Shown here piece after piece: positions 51,488 to 62,549 of a stretch of 64,000 nt of DNA. The notes under the pieces were generated by a model. The model did no database searches. It was not told where the DNA came from and saw only the letters and a list, made by a program, of their open reading frames with translations. The position numbers and the translations under genes were made by a program. The DNA is from Bedellia somnulentella (Eukaryota; Arthropoda; Insecta; Lepidoptera; Bedelliidae): contig OY755178.1 in assembly GCA_963576735.1 (NCBI GenBank), positions 3,906,001 through 3,970,000 of the forward strand, given 5' to 3'. How positions within the stretch are numbered: position 1 is the first letter of the stretch; every line of letters begins with the position of its first letter.

Positions 51488-52299
51488 ATGGGATATTTCC
51501 GGTAACTGGATTGTGATCTTGTTGATGCTGAACGGCTCCTTTGATGGCGTTTGGCTCTATTTCGCGTTCTAGACTCACGACCAGTTGTAAGTGCTTCAAC
51601 ATGCCTTGTTAGTGCCGCTACTTGCTTGGTCAGCAGATCAATAGCCGAGTCTTTATGTGATGCTGACGATGATGATGCCATTGCAACATTAGGTGATGGT
51701 GGTGCAATGTCGTTGATTCTGTCAGCTAATTCAGCGAGAGTGGCTAGAGGACTGCCTTCTTGACAGGCAAGAATGGACTGTATGGAGTTTGGCAGACGAC
51801 TGGTCCAAATAGTCTTGATGAACTCATCTGGTACGTCTGCACCGGCCAACTGCTGCAAGTGCCGTAGAAATTGTGATGGTCGGCGGTCTCCGAGCTCTTC
51901 ATACATGAGAAGTTGTTTAACTCTATTCTCTTTTGACAGGGATAATCTTTTTATAAGCTCCGTTTTAAGCTTAACGTACATGTTGGTACTCGGAGGAAGC
52001 GTGATGAGGTCCTCGACCACGGCTGCATATTTGCTATCTAAGTTTGCAATGACGTGATAGTATTTTGTGTTGTCTTTTGAAATACCAGCCAAAGCAAACT
52101 GTGCCTCTAACTGCCCAAACCATAATGCCGGTTTGTCAGGCCAAAACGTCGGCAGATGCACTCCAACCTTACACACATCAGCAGATGTTGACGTCATCGG
52201 CGCGTTTTCGATAACTTGTTCATGTGGTTGCGTCACCGTCGCTGGATTAGGACGGCCGCGTAGAGTGCTCGTGGATGAGTCATACTCACTGTCACTCAT
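51400..52299 (-). CDS. gag: Gag with CHCC zinc motif
   Basis: 299 residues from an ATG at 52299. Residues ~45-190 have the features of a retrotransposon capsid: VHLPTFWPDKPALWFGQLEA near the start, YHVIANLD, RRPSQFLRHLQQLAG and WTSRLPNSIQSIL. A Ser-rich linker and an Arg-rich stretch (RAKRHQRSRSASTRSQ) follow, then CWYHGKFGSQAQKCVKPC, a Cx2Hx9Cx3C arrangement unlike the usual CCHC knuckle. This CHCC motif is a known trait of CsRn1-type Gag. The product packages RNA into virus-like particles in the cytoplasm. It lies directly downstream of the primer-binding site and overlaps pol by 88 bp. Confidence 0.92.
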   Translation of the reverse strand: MSDSEYDSSTSTLRGRPNPATVTQPHEQVIENAPMTSTSADVCKVGVHLPTFWPDKPALWFGQLEAQFALAGISKDNTKYYHVIANLDSKYAAVVEDLITLPPSTNMYVKLKTELIKRLSLSKENRVKQLLMYEELGDRRPSQFLRHLQQLAGADVPDEFIKTIWTSRLPNSIQSILACQEGSPLATLAELADRINDIAPPSPNVAMASSSSASHKDSAIDLLTKQVAALTRHVEALTTGRESRTRNRAKRHQRSRSASTRSQSSYRKYPMCWYHGKFGSQAQKCVKPCDFSENSKGSR

Positions 52300-52311
52300 A
52301 TTCTTTTACCG

Positions 52312-52332
52312 CGTGTTCGTAGGGGTCACCAA
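52312..52332 (-). promoter_or_regulatory. Primer-binding site for tRNA-Trp
   Basis: One base after the 5' LTR the minus strand reads TGGTGACCCCTACGAACACG. TGGTGACCCC is complementary to the 3' end of tRNA-Trp including CCA, as I recall the insect sequence; the match weakens after ten bases. Confidence 0.8.
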
Positions 52333-52892
52333 TATAGTGGTATGTGGGGTGTGTGTAGCTTACTTGAGGTGGTAAGTATCTTCAGTGAAAGTCCTTATTC
52401 CAGTTGCACACGATTTAATAAATAATAACACATACACTATACACAATAGAAGGATTGAAGAATAATTTGTAAGTACTAAACACTAATTAATAGGTAAAAC
52501 AAAAGTCAACAAAATAGAACACAACACGAGAGTTAGATATTACAGTACGAAATAGCGCGAATGAATTTGCAATAATTACGGCGACACGTTATTAGCCGAG
52601 AAACAATCAAGGGACGATAGACTGACTAGCGATAGCTTCGATGCACACACCTGGCCCTCAATCAACCAGTTATTTCCGGATTATCTAAGATCGAGCGCCG
52701 AGAACAATGCGCATGGATACTTACTCTTCCAGCTAACGTATGTATTCGGTTCCCATTACGTTTTCATAAACGTTTGTATGTGAAAACGTAAACGTGTTAA
52801 TGTTGTTGTACAAATTTGTAAATAGTTTAATTTTAATAAAAGTGTATAAATAAAACAATGTAAATAAATATTAAATTAGTAGGTATCCTACA
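52333..52892 (-). repeat. 5' LTR
   Basis: 560 bp, same length and ends as the other LTR. Drives transcription of the element on the minus strand. Confidence 0.93.
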
Positions 52893-53075
52893 GACTTACA
52901 GAATTTATTGTTTGATTCAGTTGCCTCTTCAGATAACTCCCCGAACGATACTATAACGTGTTGCCCTACCTGAGCCCCGTGAATGAGCACTTTGTGGCGG
53001 AAGCTGGAAGGTTCAACCACGGATATTCTTGGATCAAAAGACGCGCGGTTTCTAATTCATATTTCTCGAAAATTA
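52893..53075 (-). pseudogene. Transib transposase, C-terminal part (first half, with catalytic Glu)
   Basis: Minus strand. ELETARLLIQEYPWLNLP leads, after a one-base frameshift near 52995, into HKVLIHGAQVGQHVI and SFGELSEEATESNNKF. The ATESNNK segment lines up with the ESGNK region of RAG1 that carries the third catalytic acidic residue, so the Glu is retained. Upstream transposase sequence is missing. The LTR retrotransposon interrupts it at the codons after NNKFC. The frameshift shows the gene was already dead or dying. Confidence 0.78.
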
Positions 53076-53771
53076 CTTAAAATATGTTTATGTTTCTGTG
53101 CAACTGTTCCGCCATGTTCCAATAGCCATACCTAATATAAATGCATCCTTGTAAAGATACATTTAATCGTATAACCTGGAAAGAAAAGTTAAAACTGTTG
53201 TATCGGGTTTTGAGAATTTGCTAATTTTGAGTCTACGCAGTAGTCTTTAAGAACTCGTAGAAGCTACATAGGCAGCTCTTGGCGGCTGAATGTTTTTGTA
53301 TTCGAAAGAAGACACTTTAATCTTAAAATTGTACTATGTGAGAACCATTGACGATATCTGACATACTCTTAAAACTTTAGGAAAAGTCAAAATAATGTTT
53401 ATTTTTAAACAAAATATTGTTGTACATTAGAAGGGACTAAACATGTTCTAATATGACAGATAACGGTTTAAAATGTACCTGAATTGTAATACATACCTTG
53501 TTCTTGGAAATCCATATCCCGGAAGTCACTCACAAACAATGCAATTCTGAGAATTCACTACCGCATAAACAATGTTCTAATGAGTCACTGATAACGGCGA
53601 GCATAAGGGTAAGATGCTTTCACTTTGAGGGTCAAAAGCAAATTGTTCTCAAATGAAAAGGGTGACATATTTATACTTTTTGGATAGCTTGTTTATCGGT
53701 TTATCGGTAAAAACAATAAAATGAATAGTATTTGATAGTCGACTTTACCGATTAATGGCCTATGGCGGTAC
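53076..53771. other. Non-coding remainder of the Transib element
   Basis: No ORF. It joins the transposase fragment to the right terminal repeat. Upstream transposase exons are absent, so the element suffered an internal deletion. Confidence 0.6.
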
Positions 53772-54115
53772 CACTGTGCAATGGGGAGTATGCTTAAAAA
53801 GGAAGGCATCCGAAATAAGAAGAATAAAACAGCATGTATGAAAAGATTGATGGTTGTAAACTAAACTAGAGAGGTTAGCTAAAATCGTACTAAGTGGCGA
53901 TCGATAATCTATGCGTACCCCAATGTACATGTGTGTATGCGACTATTCGTGTATGTAGATGAGTACATATACTTTATAGATACAAAAACGGATTAATTAC
54001 AAAGATTGATAAAATAAAACTAAACAGTAGGTCACTTACACTCCATACTATATATTTCCCCATCAAGGGGCTCAGATAGTCAGATGACTCAAGTATATAA
54101 ACTTAGTTTAAATTA

Positions 54116-54526
54116 CTAATAAATAAAGAATAAATAAAGCAAAGAAAAATTTCGACACAGGCGGGATACGATCCCGCGACCTCGGGTATACGCCCCCGTC
54201 GCTCTTGCCAATATAATTGAGCTTGACCGTGTCAATGGCTGCCAGCGCGAAATTTTTCTATCCTTTATTTCTTTTACACGTTTTAGTAGTGTTTGCGTTT
54301 CCTACCTCCGAATTTTTTTTCTAATTCAGAAGACAACTTGTCTATCTTTTCAGATATAATGCAAATGTTGAAAACGCCTAACATAATTTAAATATTTTGG
54401 TTCATGAAAACCTCATGTGGGGATTATTACTAATAAATAACGAAAAAAATTTTTCTTTCCTTCATTTATTCTTTATTTATTAGTAATAATCCCCACATGA
54501 GGTTTTCATGAACAAAAAGATTTGAA
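54116..54526. mobile_element. Composite SINE-2 insertion with 13-bp TSD
   Basis: Flanked by TTAGTTTAAATTA (54103-54115 and 54527-54539). Contains an inverted tRNA-like head (GCGGGATACGATCCCGCGAC), about 150 bp of other DNA, and a palindrome of CCTCATGTGGGG ends at 54402-54520. Sister modules are empty here. Confidence 0.8.
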
Positions 54527-54889
54527 TTAGTTTAAATTAATTTAAAAAAAAATGAGTTTACAACACATGTGATTTAACCCGAGTCCTCTAGATTGTAAGC
54601 CAAGCGTTTCATCATTATACAACCGAGGCAGATAAAACACAAGACTAAAGAGACACGGAGGTTAAGTGTCTTTCCATTAGTTGCGTTAAAATATTCACGA
54701 TGATAATCCAATAAAAGCATATCGTGTTAAAGCTGTATAAAGTTGCAGAACGGAGGCGCTATGAGGCTTGGATTCCGTGACTAATTTCATAATGAAACTT
54801 TGTCATCTCTTGCTACGCTCATGTATCCAATTATAACTTTCTTTATTAAATAATTAAAATGTGTCACAATTATCTTATAACTTGATGAG

Positions 54890-54916
54890 ATTTGGTTAGG
54901 TTAGGTTAGGTTAGTC
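54890..54916 (+). repeat. Interstitial TTAGG run
   Basis: GGTTAGGTTAGGTTAGGTTAG. Copies 1 and 2 of module A have a single TTAGGTTAG here. This is the insect telomere motif, too short to mark a telomere. Confidence 0.8.
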
Positions 54917-56204
54917 ATCACACCCTTGTTGGCAAAGGAGCATTCAATTATTCAATTAATAAGCTCCTGAGGAATCGGTTGTGCTTATTATGGAAATGAA
55001 ATTTCTATGAAAGTGTGATTGAATATACCGATGCTATTTGGGTGTGAGTTATATCACCTAACAATAGTGGCAATAGTTAGTAGGTGAGAGCGTCGTGGGC
55101 ATTTTTTTTTAATTTCTTACTTGCTTAGAAAATTACTGTCAAATATTTTTTGTGTTATCTGCAATGAATCTTGAATAAAATATACTAGAAAAGTATATAT
55201 ATTTTTAACTGTAACCCTTATTCTCAATGATTTTCAAAGAATTAGTAACTTATTATACGTTTATGATCCCAACGGCAAAAAAAACATAAAATACCCATAT
55301 GAGAAACTTTAATTTAGTATTCGGTTTTTTTCAATCGTTTGCATGGGTTAATTAAATGAATTAAATTAAAATTAGCTCCTCTTTTCTTTATATTTATCAT
55401 TACAGAACTTAATATTAAAGTCAATTTATTTATTTTACATCAATTGTTTTGTAAACACTTGTATTAATTCAATTTATCTATTTACTCGTGATCTGAGACT
55501 GCATTATAATGGAACTTTATGCACAATGGAATACATAGAGTTAATAAAGCAAAGATGTATTCTTTAGTATATTAAATTTTTTCAAGGAAAGATCATGAAT
55601 GATTTCACTTCATATTCAATCTTTGCTCATGGGTACTAATCCCAAAGAGCCAGAGTTTTAAGTAAAACCTCAACCAAATTTGGCAGTTGATTATAGAATA
55701 CATTATATTGGATTGAAAGAAGAAAATAAAAAAGGGACACCATCTAAATATCATATCTGATCTGACGCATAAAACGCCTTGAGGTTTCGTTCACAACACA
55801 CACTACGGAATAAGTTACTCGTAGTTCTTTTCTAAGCCGGGACGCACAGTTAAATTTCATATAAATTTTCATTGATTCATGTCATAATAAAATAATTTAG
55901 TGAACGTTCAATGTCCCGCAAACTGGTTTTGTAAGTAAAGCCTAAGTTTTTTGTACTTAAACCTTGAATCAAATTAAATTGAGACAATTTTCAACCTTTT
56001 TAAGACAAGTATTGTTTCACTTCATTATTTTAAAGTTACTAAGATTTCAGTTCAGACTTAGGTTAAAACATCTTCCACCACCATCACAATTATCTTTTAT
56101 TATAAAATCTTTTTCCAACGAAATTACAAAAGTGTCCTAAGAATAAATTATATGAAGCTCTGGCTACCCTGTTTACGATTTTACTAAAAAACTGACGAAA
56201 TATT

Positions 56205-56324
56205 AATAAATAAAGAATAAATAAAGGAAAGAGAATTTTCGACACAAGCGGGAATCGAATTATTTATTCTTTATTTATTAGTAATAATCCCTACATGAGG
56301 TTTTCATGAACAAAAAGATTTCAA
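56205..56324. mobile_element. SINE-2 fragment with 12-bp TSD
   Basis: Flanked by TGACGAAAT(A/G)TT at 56193-56204 and 56325-56336. Contains the GAATTTTCGACACAAGCGGG head piece and the CCCTACATGAGGTTTTCATG end. The empty site is at about 25053 in copy 2. Confidence 0.85.
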
Positions 56325-57544
56325 TGACGAAATGTTATTGAAATATATTTTCAATAGCCGATTTCAAAGTTGATAAACGAAACAAAACGTATTTCCGTTT
56401 CATTCAGATTAGTACACAAAATGAAATGCTCATAAATTAAAGTTGCTTGTCCTTAGTCACGAAAGGAGGTCAAACATGAAATAAAAAGATAATAATTCTA
56501 CTGTCCTTACTAAGTAATCAAACTATAAAACTTTCTTCCACAATTTATCGGTGAGAGTTATACAACCATCTTATAAATCACCCCATCCTCCCCTCGAGGG
56601 TGCCAGTCTCGTCCGCGAAGGTGTTTATTTGAGAAGGATGTTCAAATACGCTTCAAATTTTCTTCACAAATACCTGGAACACAAATCCTTTGAAAGCTGA
56701 TGAAATTTTGAATTAACCCTCCTTCATAATGTAGATAAATTAAGCTTTGAGCAAAAATATTTCCATTAAATGTTTACAAGTAAATTTTTAATTGGCTGCC
56801 TATTCTCAAGACTTTAACCCAAAAAAGGTCGGAACGAGCTTCAAAATCAAAATTTACCATTTGCCAGACAATTTTGGTAGCTCACAAGGACACAAATCAT
56901 ACTATAAAGCATGATTTGTAACTATATTCACTGTTTTTAATTAAGATTCAATACGAATTTTCGCCTTTTGACTAACTCGCCGTTCATGAAATAATAAGCA
57001 TCAAAATTACTGTAAAAAAAATCACACGAAGGTTTGGTTCAAGTTGGCTTTTGCTGTGAAAAACAGACACCTGAAAATATAGCTCTAAACTTCATCACAA
57101 CAAAACATCGAGTTAAAAATGTACCTCGCAAAACCCCAGAGAGATATATTTGGGATGAATTTCTTGAAGCTAAAAATTAGGTGTTGAACACTTTAACATT
57201 GAATTCAGGACGCTTGTATTTTATAAGAGCCCTTCGTCATATAAAATAAATGAGGACGAGTTCAGGTGGTTGGAACATCGTCCTACTGGGAGCGATAGAC
57301 CCTGATTGAGCAGATCAGTCGTTGCGAACTAAACTATCGCAAACTCTAATATAACTCCATGATAGTTTAGAGTTGAATGTCGTCCTTGAGAATACACAAC
57401 ATTTTGTTTAGCTGATGAGATTTGCGGAACTGGGTTGTATATTAGTTTCGCACGCATTTTGCGTCGAGATTCATCACACTCTTGTCGTTTTGTAGATAGT
57501 GTGTTGGAATTCGGAGACAACCAAAATTTAACTGAACTTACTTA

Positions 57545-57665
57545 AAATAATAATAATAATAAATAATAACTTTATTGATAAAAAGGTACACAAATTGAGT
57601 TTCGTACTCCCTAATAAAAGGGCAAAGCCCTGTAAACTTAGGATAAGTATGAAACGAGTATTAAG
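57545..57665 (-). mobile_element. LINE 3'-end remnant in module B copy 4
   Basis: AATAATAAATAATAACTTTATTGA, split here by an AATAA-type repeat, then AAAGGGCAAAGCCCTGTAAAC. Absent from the other B copies. Probable 5'-truncated minus-strand LINE. Confidence 0.55.
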
Positions 57666-58470
57666 TATTAAAGAGTAATTATTAAATTTTGTAAAACAAA
57701 ACGGATTAAAATTAGGTTTTAATTTGCGTTTACGATTCTCTGTTTTCCACTTAAAGATTTTACTAGTAACAAAAATAATTACTAAGAAAGCACTCATATA
57801 AAGCTTATGGCACGCTTAATAGTTGATTGAGAAACCCGTATAACAAGCTCAATCAGTAAATTATGAGCAATTTTATGTATGATTGAAATTATTATATAAA
57901 AAAACCTATCGTATTCAACGGAAGTAGTAATCCTTTTAACCCCAACTAGCACTTGGGGTTAAAAGGATTTAACTAGGGTATTCTTGAACACTCCGTATTT
58001 ACCTAATAAGGGACTAACACCATAAAAAAGGTTTAAAACCACAACTCAGCTAATAGGTATTGGATATTCATCGTTCGAACAAAACCAACTTTATATTCAC
58101 TTGAAAAGTTCAAATTGGAATATTGGAGTTTATGAAATTGGAAGCAGCTTCGCGGCCGCCGCTCGAACTCGCTGTATTTACAATTCAATTGGAAAGAGTC
58201 GCTTCTTGCTATTTTATTAGTAAAAGTGTAAACACTCGCGGCGCTGACACCGGCCGGAGGACAACTTTCAAATAGAATTTCTTACAGAACATACACACAG
58301 GTAAATACTTGGTGTTTGAGAAACTCCAAATCAATTTTACTTGCAATTCTACAAGAACGGAGAATATTTAAAGCAAATTCAGTCGCTTATGCTGTGATTG
58401 AAACAATTTAAACTTTTTCGTAGTTTTATTTTTCGTGTTTTATGACTATTCAGTTGTTAATTTATAACCG

Positions 58471-59130
58471 TTAAAATATAATTGCTAGAATAATTAAGGC
58501 CTCTTACAGTTAAACTGAATTTGTAATATTATGGTCCAATTATTAAATACAGATATAAATCTTTTGTTGATACCAATTGTTATAATTATGAATAAAAAAT
58601 GGGATTGATCAATCTAAGATATAATATGTTAGTATGATGTATATCGTCAATATGAGATAAGGTGAAGTTTTTCAAAAAAATAACAAGGAATGCAATTGGA
58701 AGGAGGACGCTTCTTGCTATTTTATTATTAAAAGTGTAAACACTCGCGGCGCTGACACCAGCCGGAGGACTACTTTGAAATACGATTTCTTACAAAACAT
58801 ACATTCAGGTAAATACTTGATGTTTGAGAAAGTCCAAGGCAATTTTACTAGCGAATTTTCCAAGTACGAACAACATTTAAACAAAATTTAGTCGCGGTTG
58901 CTGTGATTGAAATAATGTTCATGATTCACATTATCACGCAGTTTCCTTTTTTGTCATTATTCATATCTATATAGTGAGCCCGTGTAAAGCCGGTTTCTGT
59001 AGTTCAGGCGTGATTGATTACGAAATATCTAATCATCCAAAATAATATACCCCTATTTTAACCCTTTATAGAAGTGTAGTGTAGCCGTGTACTTCTCTGT
59101 ACTGTGTGAAATTGATAATTATTATTCTCG
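58471..59130. repeat. Partial second copy of the end of module B
   Basis: 58690-58960 is a diverged direct copy of 58190-58450, including GTGTAAACACTCGCGGCGCT and the possible donor TTCAGGTAAATACTTG. The rest of this stretch shows nothing recognisable. Confidence 0.65.
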
Positions 59131-59132
59131 TA

Positions 59133-59393
59133 CATACATACATACATATACTCACGGCTGTAAATCCCTAAAAGGGGTAGCCAGAACTAACGAATTAGAA
59201 ATTCTTCAGCCACTTTTGGAAATGTGAGTGGGGAAAAGATGATACAGGATACATAAAGGTTATTAGTGATGGGTCTCCAACCGCATCGCCCAAAAATCCC
59301 TTAAAAGCCCCAATACCGTTAGTCACCGCTTACGTACACCCATCGGTAGAAACGGGGTAGTGATATTCTAAGCCGACACTACACGGCAAATTC
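59133..59393 (-). mobile_element. SINE-3 copy
   Basis: Starts with a CATA-repeat tail and CTCACGGCTGTAAATCCC and ends TAAGCCGACACTACACGGCA. Near complete. Confidence 0.85.
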
Positions 59394-60253
59394 AAAAAAT
59401 ATTATTCTCGTATAAGTATAATTATAATTAGTCTGAGCCTAGTGGTTCTTTTGATAAGCAAGTTTGCAGCGTCATATTCAGTTTCTACTTCAACCTGCAG
59501 CAAACTGCTCACTGCACCCGCGTGAAAGTTTTACTTCGCTATGCACAACTTTTTCGATACCGGAAGCTTATGATTTTATATAGTATTCGGTTTCCCATTG
59601 GAATTAAAATCACAAGTAAAACCATTACTTTTTAAAGTCTTCGTTAGCTCATAAACTTAGCAAAATGATTAATAAGGATATGTTTTATCAAAGCTTTCTA
59701 ATGCTATTTGTTCTAGCTTCTCACAAGAAAACCTTATTTTCACATTGATTAAAATACATTCACCGAAATATTCTGATTTCAAATTAAAAACATGTTGTTG
59801 AAATTATATCTTCATCTTCAATGTGCACATGTTTTGAACGATTTAACTTGAACAAAGATCTACTTCAATCTTGAGCGTACAAAGAAATAGCCAATTTACA
59901 ATCAAAAGAAAAATATTATTTTAGAAAATGAATTTTCAATTTCGTTCGCATCAGATTTCATTTCATATCAAATTAAGTCAAAACCACTGAATGCAAAAAC
60001 GCAGCTTTGATGTTTAAATAAAATTTAGATTTCTTAAGCAAACTGAAAATGATGTTCAAGAAATTTGAAATAATAAAGATCTATTTGGTTTTCTCTCTGT
60101 TGACTTTATAAATTTGATATACAATGCTTTCTACACAAAAATAGAATCATGAGTACTCCCTGCCTCGCACTAAAATCGCTCCTCCCTGAATTAAGTGGCT
60201 TTCCAGTTAGTGATTACAGGATGCGTTGCGTAAACATGCTGATAATACAAAGC
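59394..60253. other. Unclassified AT-rich DNA
   Basis: No ORF, repeat or RNA gene that I can support. A short frame at 60149-60373 runs into the hAT-like element and is not credible. Confidence 0.5.
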
Positions 60254-60687
60254 TATGGTATTAGAGTTTCTGCTCGAGAAGTCTCGAACTCGAGGAGATT
60301 CGAGAAATTTGCATTGGTTCGAGACAGGAAAAAAATACCGTGCGTCGCGAATTCTCGAGGCACTGAATACTGAATATTCGAATAATACATTATAATGTTT
60401 CATCGCGTAAATTATTTCCCAAGTTCGTCGAAGTTTTCATTCCTTGGTATACGCCACCGAATAGTTATCAAAATAAGAAACCGACAGTCAGACGAATCCA
60501 TCGACGCACTGATTTTTTTAAAAGCGTATTCTTAACAAAATCATCTCTTTGGTTTTTGTAAACTTTAATACTATGTAAGTAAATTTCTAGATCATATTTC
60601 AACTATTGTCTTTTTCAATATAAATTCAGAGATTAGAATTATAATCACAAAACTTAGAATATTTTTTAACTACTAGATACTTGTTAG

Positions 60688-60818
60688 ATAACATAACATA
60701 ATAACATAAACGTTCACGCCGAATAACCCCGAAGGGGTTGGCAGAGGTACTAATACTTCTGAACATCACGTGACTTTGTCACCTGGTGTTCAGAGTACCC
60801 ACGTTTTGCATGGATATG
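60688..60818 (-). mobile_element. SINE-1, 5'-truncated, inside the hAT-like element
   Basis: 131 bp with TSD GATACTTGTTAG at 60676-60687 and 60819-60830. Retains the 3' end with CCCCGAAGGGG and TTCACGCC. Confidence 0.88.
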
Positions 60819-61189
60819 GATACTTGTTAGACTGATGCAAAATTTACCCTACAGGTTATCTATTGATTATTAGTTGTTGTTAATACTTTTTTAGGGATCT
60901 GAAATATAATAGTCAGGTCTACTGTCCCTGGAAACTTTAAAAAATCAAACTACTAAGCTAACGCAATCAAAAGATACAGCCATTTAGGCCGCAAATTTGC
61001 GAAATTCGTTAGGGAATCAAAACCTACAGGGTACTTCCAGTAAATTTAGAATCTTGAAATTTAGTACGGAGTAACATCCTACAGTACAGATAAAAGTAAA
61101 AATACGAGAATCGTAAGTTTTTAGCTACACCATATACTAAAAAAATATTTTTGAAAAATGTCGTGATGGGTGAACTTTCACTTATATAC

Positions 61190-61250
61190 CTACAGGTTTG
61201 TACGGAACCCTAGGTGCGCGAGCCAACTCGCACTTGACTGAGTTTTTTTT
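61190..61250 (+). repeat. Lepidopteran repeat end (GGAACCCTAGGTGCGCGAG type)
   Basis: TTTGTACGGAACCCTAGGTG, then CGCGAGCCAACTCGCACTTG and a T run. A motif I remember as very common in moth and butterfly genomes, with a small GTGCGAG inverted repeat. Confidence 0.6.
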
Positions 61251-61444
61251 TACCTTATTTATGGGTTTTCTCTTAGAGACTCGAGAAGACTCGAGAATTC
61301 CGCCTCGAGAATACTCGTGCCGCGAGAACTCAAATAGTTCGAGAAAACAGAAACCCTATATGGTATACTATAATGCACTATTACATACCATACTTTACAC
61401 TTAACTGCTACGCTTTACTAATGCATACTAATTATTATTATTAC

Positions 61445-61685
61445 ATGCAGGGCTATAAATGCCAGAACTGCTTCGACAGAGCTTCAGAATTAATAATGAA
61501 TTATAAATTCCTCAGACACTTTTGGAAGTTGAGTGGGGAAAAGATGACAAAAATAAAGGTTTGGTGATGGGTCTTCAATCGCAGCGCCCGAAAATCCAAT
61601 AGAAAGCCCCAATACCCTTAGTCGCCTCTTACGACACCCTTGGGTAGAAAGGGATAGCGACATTCTAAGCCGGCACTACACGGCA
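61445..61685 (-). mobile_element. SINE-3 copy, diverged at the tail
   Basis: GGCTATAAATGCCAGAACTG through TAAGCCGGCACTACACGGCA. The CTACCCC/GGGG hairpin part is mutated. Confidence 0.8.
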
Positions 61686-62334
61686 ACTACGTCTACTGAT
61701 ATTACATCTTAATCGGCTTCATATTTATCATTAACCAATTTATTTTCATCCATCCATCCTTCACGTAGATTTATTTCCGTTTAAGCAGCCCTTTTGTAGT
61801 ATTAGCCACCCACGACACAAAGCGCTTACTTTAATTTGATTAAAACGTATTTGAGTTCATGATCGACGTAACACCTTCAACGTTTCCGAATTGCACCAAA
61901 TTGCTTTGAGAGTGGATTCGTGATTACGACGAAATTGCAGCGAGTACAATCTTGATAAGTAACTGAGAACTTGCTGTGCTTTCTCAAGAACTGCAATTAC
62001 ACGTTATGAGGCGTTCAAATTTGAATTTGGCGTAGTCTAAACGACGAAAGTTTTATTAAACTGTTTTTCTAGCAAAACGACTTGAACGTAATGCCAAAAT
62101 GTTATTTATTTCTTAGTCATACGTATGTCAACATTAAGTTTAATGGTATGGCAACCCATATGGCTGAGTGTGTACTGTAGCAGGGATAGGAAAAAGTTAA
62201 AAATACGATAAAAATAAATGCTTGCTTACAATTGGCAGAACATATACGTTATCAGAGGTAGATCGATAAAAAGTATTTATTGTGATTTTTATCGTTTTAA
62301 TTGATTATTGTACTAGTTCTACTATTAAAATTAT

Positions 62335-62395
62335 CGATAGTCTCTGCCTACCCCAATGGGAACTAACGGCGTGAGAATATGTATGTATGGATGTT
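62335..62395 (+). mobile_element. Ultra-short RTE-like LINE 3' tail
   Basis: ATCGATAGTCTCTGCCTACC, then CCAATGGGAACTAACGGCGTG and a TATG tail. It is the last ~60 bp of the same 3' end as at 16580-16640. Confidence 0.75.
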
Positions 62396-62549
62396 CTACT
62401 ATTAGTTGTTACTGCATACTATCACGAAGCGGCGAATACCTTTTACTATTTTACGTCAGTGTTCCGTGTAGCCAAACTGCCTGAACACTAGTCGAAATCA
62501 TCTACTCCTTGGTCATTTAAGGCGTAAACAGGTACATTAAACAATAATA

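Larger units (their letters stand above)
47724..52892 (-). mobile_element. Gypsy-type LTR retrotransposon (CsRn1-like), young and complete
   Basis: 5169 bp on the minus strand with two 560-bp LTRs, gag and pol, flanked by GACT at 47720-47723 and 52893-52896 (the flanking match can be extended to GACTTA if the ends are drawn 2 bp inward). The LTRs differ at only about two positions by eye. The primer-binding site fits tRNA-Trp and the Gag has a Cx2Hx9Cx3C motif. Both traits are known of the CsRn1 lineage, which includes elements from silkworm. No envelope gene. Confidence 0.93.
47162..53778. mobile_element. Transib-type DNA transposon split by an LTR retrotransposon
   Basis: Both ends read inward as CACAGTGGTACCGCC and are flanked by the 5-bp TSD CAATG (47157-47161 and 53779-53783). 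Deleting the element restores GGACCAATGGGGAG as in module A copies 1 and 2. A 5-bp duplication and the CACAGTG start, identical to the consensus V(D)J recombination heptamer, are hallmarks of Transib, the family related to RAG1. Without the LTR element it is about 1.44 kb and holds only the last part of a transposase. So it is an internally deleted or decayed copy. Confidence 0.88.
53779..55400. repeat. Module A copy 3, right part
   Basis: Resumes the RTE fossil (GGGGAGTATGCTTAAAAAGG) and runs collinear with 2385-3720. It contains a composite SINE-2 insertion (54116-54526) and a small TTAGG expansion at 54893-54915. Confidence 0.8.
55400..58470. repeat. Module B copy 4
   Basis: Collinear with 24285-26124 plus 38530-39370. 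Insertions specific to this copy: a SINE-2 fragment (56205-56324) and a LINE tail (about 57545-57660). Hairpin at about 57928-57968, GC-rich block at 58131-58305. Confidence 0.8.
60262..61358. mobile_element. hAT-like non-autonomous element, 1.1 kb
   Basis: Terminal inverted repeats TAGAGTTTCTG and TAGGGTTTCTG (read inward) with an 8-bp TSD TATGGTAT at 60254-60261 and 61359-61366, the size typical of hAT transposons. Subterminal regions hold many CTCGAGAA/TTCTCGAG motifs on both sides (60272-60360, 61275-61345), which could be transposase-binding repeats. No transposase ORF. Carries a SINE-1 and a dispersed repeat. Confidence 0.82.

Noticed and set aside
53076..53771. Further Transib transposase exons
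   Set aside because: I looked on both strands and found no continuing frame or motif, so only the C-terminal part is annotated.
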